DNA from: CAWHNT01 sp963830775
GTDB lineage: Bacteria > Pseudomonadota > Alphaproteobacteria > Geminicoccales > Geminicoccaceae
DNA length: 8,443 bases
Direction of reading: 5' to 3'
Assembly: GCA_963830775.1 (NCBI GenBank)
Contig: CAWHNT010000018.1
Span: 1 to 8,443 of the forward strand
Below the pieces are notes generated by a model that saw only the letters and a program-made list of their open reading frames with translations, had not been told where the DNA came from and did no database searches. A program made the translations under genes and the position numbers. Shown piece after piece: positions 6,331-8,443 of this stretch. Each line of letters begins with the position of its first letter. The stretch's first letter is position 1.

Positions 6331-6779
6331 CCGTCACGATCGAGCGGCCGCATCCGGATGACTGGCCGCAATGGCGGCGGCTCTACGAGGGCTATGCGGC
6401 CTTCTACCGGGTGCCGATGGACGATGCGATCGCCGGCCGCCTCTGGTCCTGGATCCACGACCCGGCGCACGTGATGGAGGCCTTCCTCGCCCGCGACGAG
6501 GTGGGCACGCCCATTGGTCTCGCCCATTTCCGCGCCATGCCGCGCCCCTTGGGCGGCAACGAGATCGGCTTCCTCGACGACCTCTTCGTCGACCCCGCCC
6601 ATCGCGGCGGCGCTGTCGCCCGGCTGCTCCTCAAGGCGGTGGCGGCCGAGGCGGCACGGCGCGGCTGGGCCAAGGTCCGCTGGATCACGGCCGACGACAA
6701 CTACCGCGCCCGCACCCTCTACGACCGCGTCGCGACGCGGACCATGTGGATCACCTACGAGATGCCGGCCGCCCCATGA
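6327..6779 (+). CDS. GNAT family N-acetyltransferase
   Basis: This 150-residue single-domain acetyltransferase is predicted to move an acetyl group from acetyl-CoA to an unknown amine. It shows the GNAT fold order: an N-terminal strand-helix (ERPHPDDWPQWRRLYEGYA), the strand GLAHFRAMP, and the acetyl-CoA binding motif A, FLDDLFVDPAHRGGAVARLL (about residues 83-102). Its pyrophosphate loop is H-R-G-G-A-V-A, in place of the usual Q/R-x-x-G-x-G/A. It ends with ITADDNYRARTLYDRVATR, where the Asn and Tyr residues of motif B are conserved. The GTG start overlaps the DUF29 stop by 4 bases, with GAGGAG (6315-6320) 6 bases upstream. Its own stop overlaps the next gene's ATG. Substrate specificity cannot be read. 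Confidence 0.93.
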   Translation: MTVTIERPHPDDWPQWRRLYEGYAAFYRVPMDDAIAGRLWSWIHDPAHVMEAFLARDEVGTPIGLAHFRAMPRPLGGNEIGFLDDLFVDPAHRGGAVARLLLKAVAAEAARRGWAKVRWITADDNYRARTLYDRVATRTMWITYEMPAAP

Positions 6780-7216
6780 TGCTTCCCCGAAGGACAGCGC
6801 TGCTCGCTGCCCTGCCTCTTCTCCTCGGCCCGCGCAGCCTCCGGGCCCAGGGCACCGCCCCGATCATGGATGCTCCGTCTGCCGCCGGCCTGCCCGGTGC
6901 GGGCGGCCTCCTCATCGACGTCCGCACCCCGCGCGAGCAGCGCGAGACCGGCGTGCCCAAGGACGCCTTGCGCATCCCCCTCCAGGACGACGAGCGCAAC
7001 TTCCGCCCCAGCTTCGCCCAGGAGGTCCTGAAGGCTGCCGGCGACGACCCCGCCCGCCCGATCGCCCTCATCGACGCCGACGGCCGCCGCGCCAACTACG
7101 CTGCCCGCCTGCTGGCGACGCAGGGTTTCACGCAGGCTTTCGCGGTGGGAGAGGGGCTGTTCGGGAGCAATCTCGGGCCGGGGTGGGTGGCGCGGGGGTT
7201 GCCTCTCGAGCCGTAG
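6776..7216 (+). CDS. Exported rhodanese-like domain protein lacking the catalytic cysteine
   Basis: This 146-residue protein has an N-terminal export signal: twin arginines (5-6), a hydrophobic run TALLAALPLLLG, and a likely cleavage near SLRAQ (21-25). The twin arginines make the Tat route possible. One rhodanese domain follows: LLIDVRTPREQRETGVPKDA (45-64), the sheet-helix core, and the C-terminal GPGWVARGLPLEP. In active relatives the loop reads roughly ALICRTGNRS, but here it reads ALIDADGRRA, so Asp100 (7073-7075) stands where the sulfur-carrying cysteine should be. The surrounding residues are intact. The domain should therefore not transfer sulfur and may bind a ligand or partner instead. 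ATG at 6776 overlaps the GNAT stop by 4 bases; a second ATG lies directly after it. It is the last gene of the DUF29-GNAT-rhodanese group. Confidence 0.9.
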   Translation: MMLPRRTALLAALPLLLGPRSLRAQGTAPIMDAPSAAGLPGAGGLLIDVRTPREQRETGVPKDALRIPLQDDERNFRPSFAQEVLKAAGDDPARPIALIDADGRRANYAARLLATQGFTQAFAVGEGLFGSNLGPGWVARGLPLEP

Positions 7217-7241
7217 CGCGGCTGCACACCTCGCGCCGTTC

Positions 7242-7270
7242 TTGGCGATGCAGTCTCGGGCGGCTAGTGT
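7242..7270 (+). promoter_or_regulatory. Candidate promoter for the 68-residue protein and nucleotidyltransferase pair
   Basis: TTGGCG (7242-7247) and TAGTGT (7265-7270) are 17 bases apart, a good sigma-70 spacing. They match the consensus hexamers at four and three positions, including the most conserved first two and last bases of the -10 box. The first ribosome binding site follows at 7285. This is a weak pattern match only. Confidence 0.3.
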
Positions 7271-7298
7271 GGTTCCCGGTATGTGGAGGTGGAGATCC

Positions 7299-7505
7299 AT
7301 GCCGGCGCAGGCCGCGATCATCTCTCTTCGGGAGCTGGCGACGATCAAGCAGCGGCTGCGGGCGGCCGAGGAACTTGCGCTGGTGGCTGGCTTGCCACCC
7401 GAGCCGGTTGGGCGAGAGAGCGCCTTCCTCGACCCGGCCCTCGCCCGGCGTGCCAGGATCAGAAGCATCGGCCGCCGGTTTCCAGCCGCTGCCTTTGACG
7501 CCTGA
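7299..7505 (+). CDS. Small protein of unknown function preceding a nucleotidyltransferase
   Basis: I do not recognise a named family for this 68-residue protein. ATG at 7299 has GGAGG (7285-7289) 9 bases upstream and GGAG (7291-7294) 4 bases upstream. An in-frame ATG at 7281 would add six residues. The sequence contains SLRELATIKQRLRAAEELAL (9-28), a likely charged helix, then a Pro-rich linker LPPEPVG, and a second basic helix ALARRARIRSIGRRFPAAAF. It has no signal peptide or membrane segment. Its stop lies 11 bases inside the apparent TTG start of the nucleotidyltransferase gene, so the two look translationally coupled. A small helical protein encoded just before an MNT-like nucleotidyltransferase suggests an antitoxin or partner, but this is inferred only from position. 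Confidence 0.62.
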   Translation: MPAQAAIISLRELATIKQRLRAAEELALVAGLPPEPVGRESAFLDPALARRARIRSIGRRFPAAAFDA

Positions 7506-7584
7506 GCTGGACGGCCCGAAGGCTGCACCGCTCCACCTCGAGCTCGGCGAGGTCCTCCGCCTCTGCTCCATCGTTCAAGACTAG
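7495..7584 (+). pseudogene. N-terminal fragment of the nucleotidyltransferase, ended by an in-frame TAG
   Basis: From TTG (7495) the frame encodes 29 residues starting MTPELDGPKAAPLHLELGEV, then LRLCSIVQD and TAG (7582-7584). The same frame continues after the stop with PHIVVGGQALNFW. Together these form the first helix and first strand leading to the GG motif of nucleotidyltransferases, with spacing that fits family members if the TAG is read as one residue. A single base change (for example TTG to TAG) would explain it. A sequencing error or recent inactivation are both possible. Confidence 0.6.
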
Positions 7585-7596
7585 CCGCATATTGTC

Positions 7597-8319
7597 GTGG
7601 GCGGCCAGGCATTGAACTTCTGGGCGGAGCACTATGCCGAGCGGGTTCCGGCACTCGCGGCCTACCGCCCCTTTGCATCCACCGACATCGACTTCTTCGG
7701 TCGGGTCGACCTTGCGCGTGTGCTGGCGGAGCGGTTGGGGGCCGAGCTACGGGTTCCAGAGCCCGTCGATCCGACCCCGAGCGCCGCCCTGGTAACAACC
7801 GAGTTGGCCGGCCGGACCATCATCATCGACGTGCTGGCCGACGTGCTCGGGGTCGGGCGCACTGAGCTGGTGCGAGGTCAGGTGGAACTCGAGCTGCCAT
7901 TCGAGACGGAAGCGGGTCCGCACTCTGTCCGGCTGGTCCTGATGCACCCATTGCACTGTCTGATAAGCCGCGCGGTCGCCGTCCACCATCCGGCAATCGC
8001 CCGCCGTGACCCGGCGGCGCTCCGGCAGTTGCGCGCGGCACCTTGGGTGCTGGCTGCCTTCCTGGACGAGCTGCTGGACTTCGACGTTCGCGAAACACAG
8101 CGCTGGATAGGGCAGCTCGACCACGTCCTCGCCCGTGACGAGTGGGTCGGGCGCATCGATACGGAGTGCGAGCTGGACCTCGACCCGCTCGACGTCCTGA
8201 GGACGATGCTTGACGACAAGCGGCTCGACACCCGCTTTCGGCAGCATCAGGTAGCCTCATGGGTTCGCAAGGTTGAGCGGGCGCGCCGCCTCCGCCGGAC
8301 GCGCCACACTGCTGGATGA
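7597..8319 (+). CDS. Nucleotidyltransferase (AbiEii/MNT-like), N-terminus cut off by a nonsense codon
   Basis: This is the main body of a nucleotidyltransferase-fold protein, 240 residues when read from GTG at 7597. Enzymes of this kind transfer nucleotides to proteins or tRNA and serve as toxins in AbiEii and MNT modules. The GG motif (VGGQALNFW, whose GTG codon is the listed start), the metal-binding pair in STDIDFFG, and a likely third carboxylate in TIIIDVLADVLG are all present. The C-terminal part (HPLHCLISRAV, RQLRAAPWVLAAFLDELL) is helical. The listed start has no visible Shine-Dalgarno sequence and removes the first helix and strand, which lie upstream in the same frame behind a TAG at 7582. 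The intact gene would be about 274 residues from TTG 7495. The present copy is probably inactive or poorly translated unless the stop is an error. Confidence 0.75.
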   Translation: MGGQALNFWAEHYAERVPALAAYRPFASTDIDFFGRVDLARVLAERLGAELRVPEPVDPTPSAALVTTELAGRTIIIDVLADVLGVGRTELVRGQVELELPFETEAGPHSVRLVLMHPLHCLISRAVAVHHPAIARRDPAALRQLRAAPWVLAAFLDELLDFDVRETQRWIGQLDHVLARDEWVGRIDTECELDLDPLDVLRTMLDDKRLDTRFRQHQVASWVRKVERARRLRRTRHTAG

Positions 8320-8334
8320 TCGAAGAAAGCGAAA

Positions 8335-8349
8335 TTCGGCTCTGCCGAA
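8335..8349. repeat. Small perfect hairpin between the nucleotidyltransferase and the next gene
   Basis: TTCGGC (8335-8340) pairs perfectly with GCCGAA (8344-8349) around a TCT loop. No T-run follows on the plus strand, so it is not a standard terminator. CCGAA (8345-8349) could instead pair with TTCGG (8359-8363), giving an alternative structure before the next gene's ribosome binding site. Confidence 0.45.
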
Positions 8350-8379
8350 ACAGAAGCCTTCGGTTCCGAGGAGAACCAG

Positions 8380-8443
8380 ATGCTGCCGTTCTCTCGCAGC
8401 CTCGTCGTTGCGGCCTTGTCGGCGCTGCTCGCCACACCTGCCG
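8380..8443 (+). CDS. Start of an exported protein (signal peptide only, cut by window edge)
   Basis: ATG at 8380 follows GAGGAG (8368-8373) at 6 bases, a strong ribosome binding site. The 21 visible residues, beginning MLPFSRSLVVAALSALLATP, have a short basic region and a hydrophobic core as in a Sec signal peptide, with an Ala-rich end. The frame runs off the window. The mature protein is not visible, so no function can be given. Confidence 0.72.
   Translation, partial: MLPFSRSLVVAALSALLATPA

Noticed and set aside
6514..7584. 356-codon plus-strand frame over the GNAT, rhodanese and small genes
   Set aside because: It crosses three better-supported genes in another frame and is Ser/Arg/Pro-rich. 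Only its last 29 codons are meaningful, as the nucleotidyltransferase N-terminus.

Overview
This is a GC-rich window. Its gene content (a GapR/DUF2312 nucleoid protein, a DUF29 protein, and an alphaproteobacterial-type porin ending in phenylalanine) points to an alphaproteobacterium, probably of the Rhodospirillales or a related order. The taxon is an inference from gene content and base composition. No rRNA, tRNA, CRISPR array, insertion sequence or integrase was seen.

Left part (1-4145), all on the minus strand: one tightly packed block, read from right to left. It runs TetR-family repressor, HlyD-type adaptor lipoprotein, ABC ATPase, ABC-2 permease, then two small genes at the window's left end. 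The first four genes overlap by 4 bases at each junction. The two small genes follow after gaps of 9 and 2 bases, each with its own Shine-Dalgarno sequence. The exporter resembles a reduced version of the E. coli CecR-YbhGFSR drug exporter. An 18-base near-perfect palindrome lies 8 bases before the repressor's start codon and is the likely auto-operator. The two small genes look like a free-standing polymorphic-toxin C-terminal domain followed by its immunity or antitoxin partner. This is the most interesting locus in the window.

Middle (4301-5817), plus strand: gapR, divergent from the exporter operon, preceded by a strong inverted repeat and followed by a clear intrinsic terminator. Next comes an outer-membrane porin with a signal peptide and a possible structured leader.

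Right part (5851-7216), plus strand: a coupled trio of a DUF29 protein, a GNAT acetyltransferase and an exported rhodanese-like protein. Each junction overlaps by 4 bases. The rhodanese-like protein has aspartate where the catalytic cysteine should be.

Far right (7299-8443), plus strand: a 68-residue protein of unknown function overlaps the apparent start of an AbiEii/MNT-like nucleotidyltransferase. That gene is broken by an in-frame TAG just before its GG motif. The pair looks like a decaying toxin-antitoxin-like module. The window ends in the signal peptide of a further exported protein.
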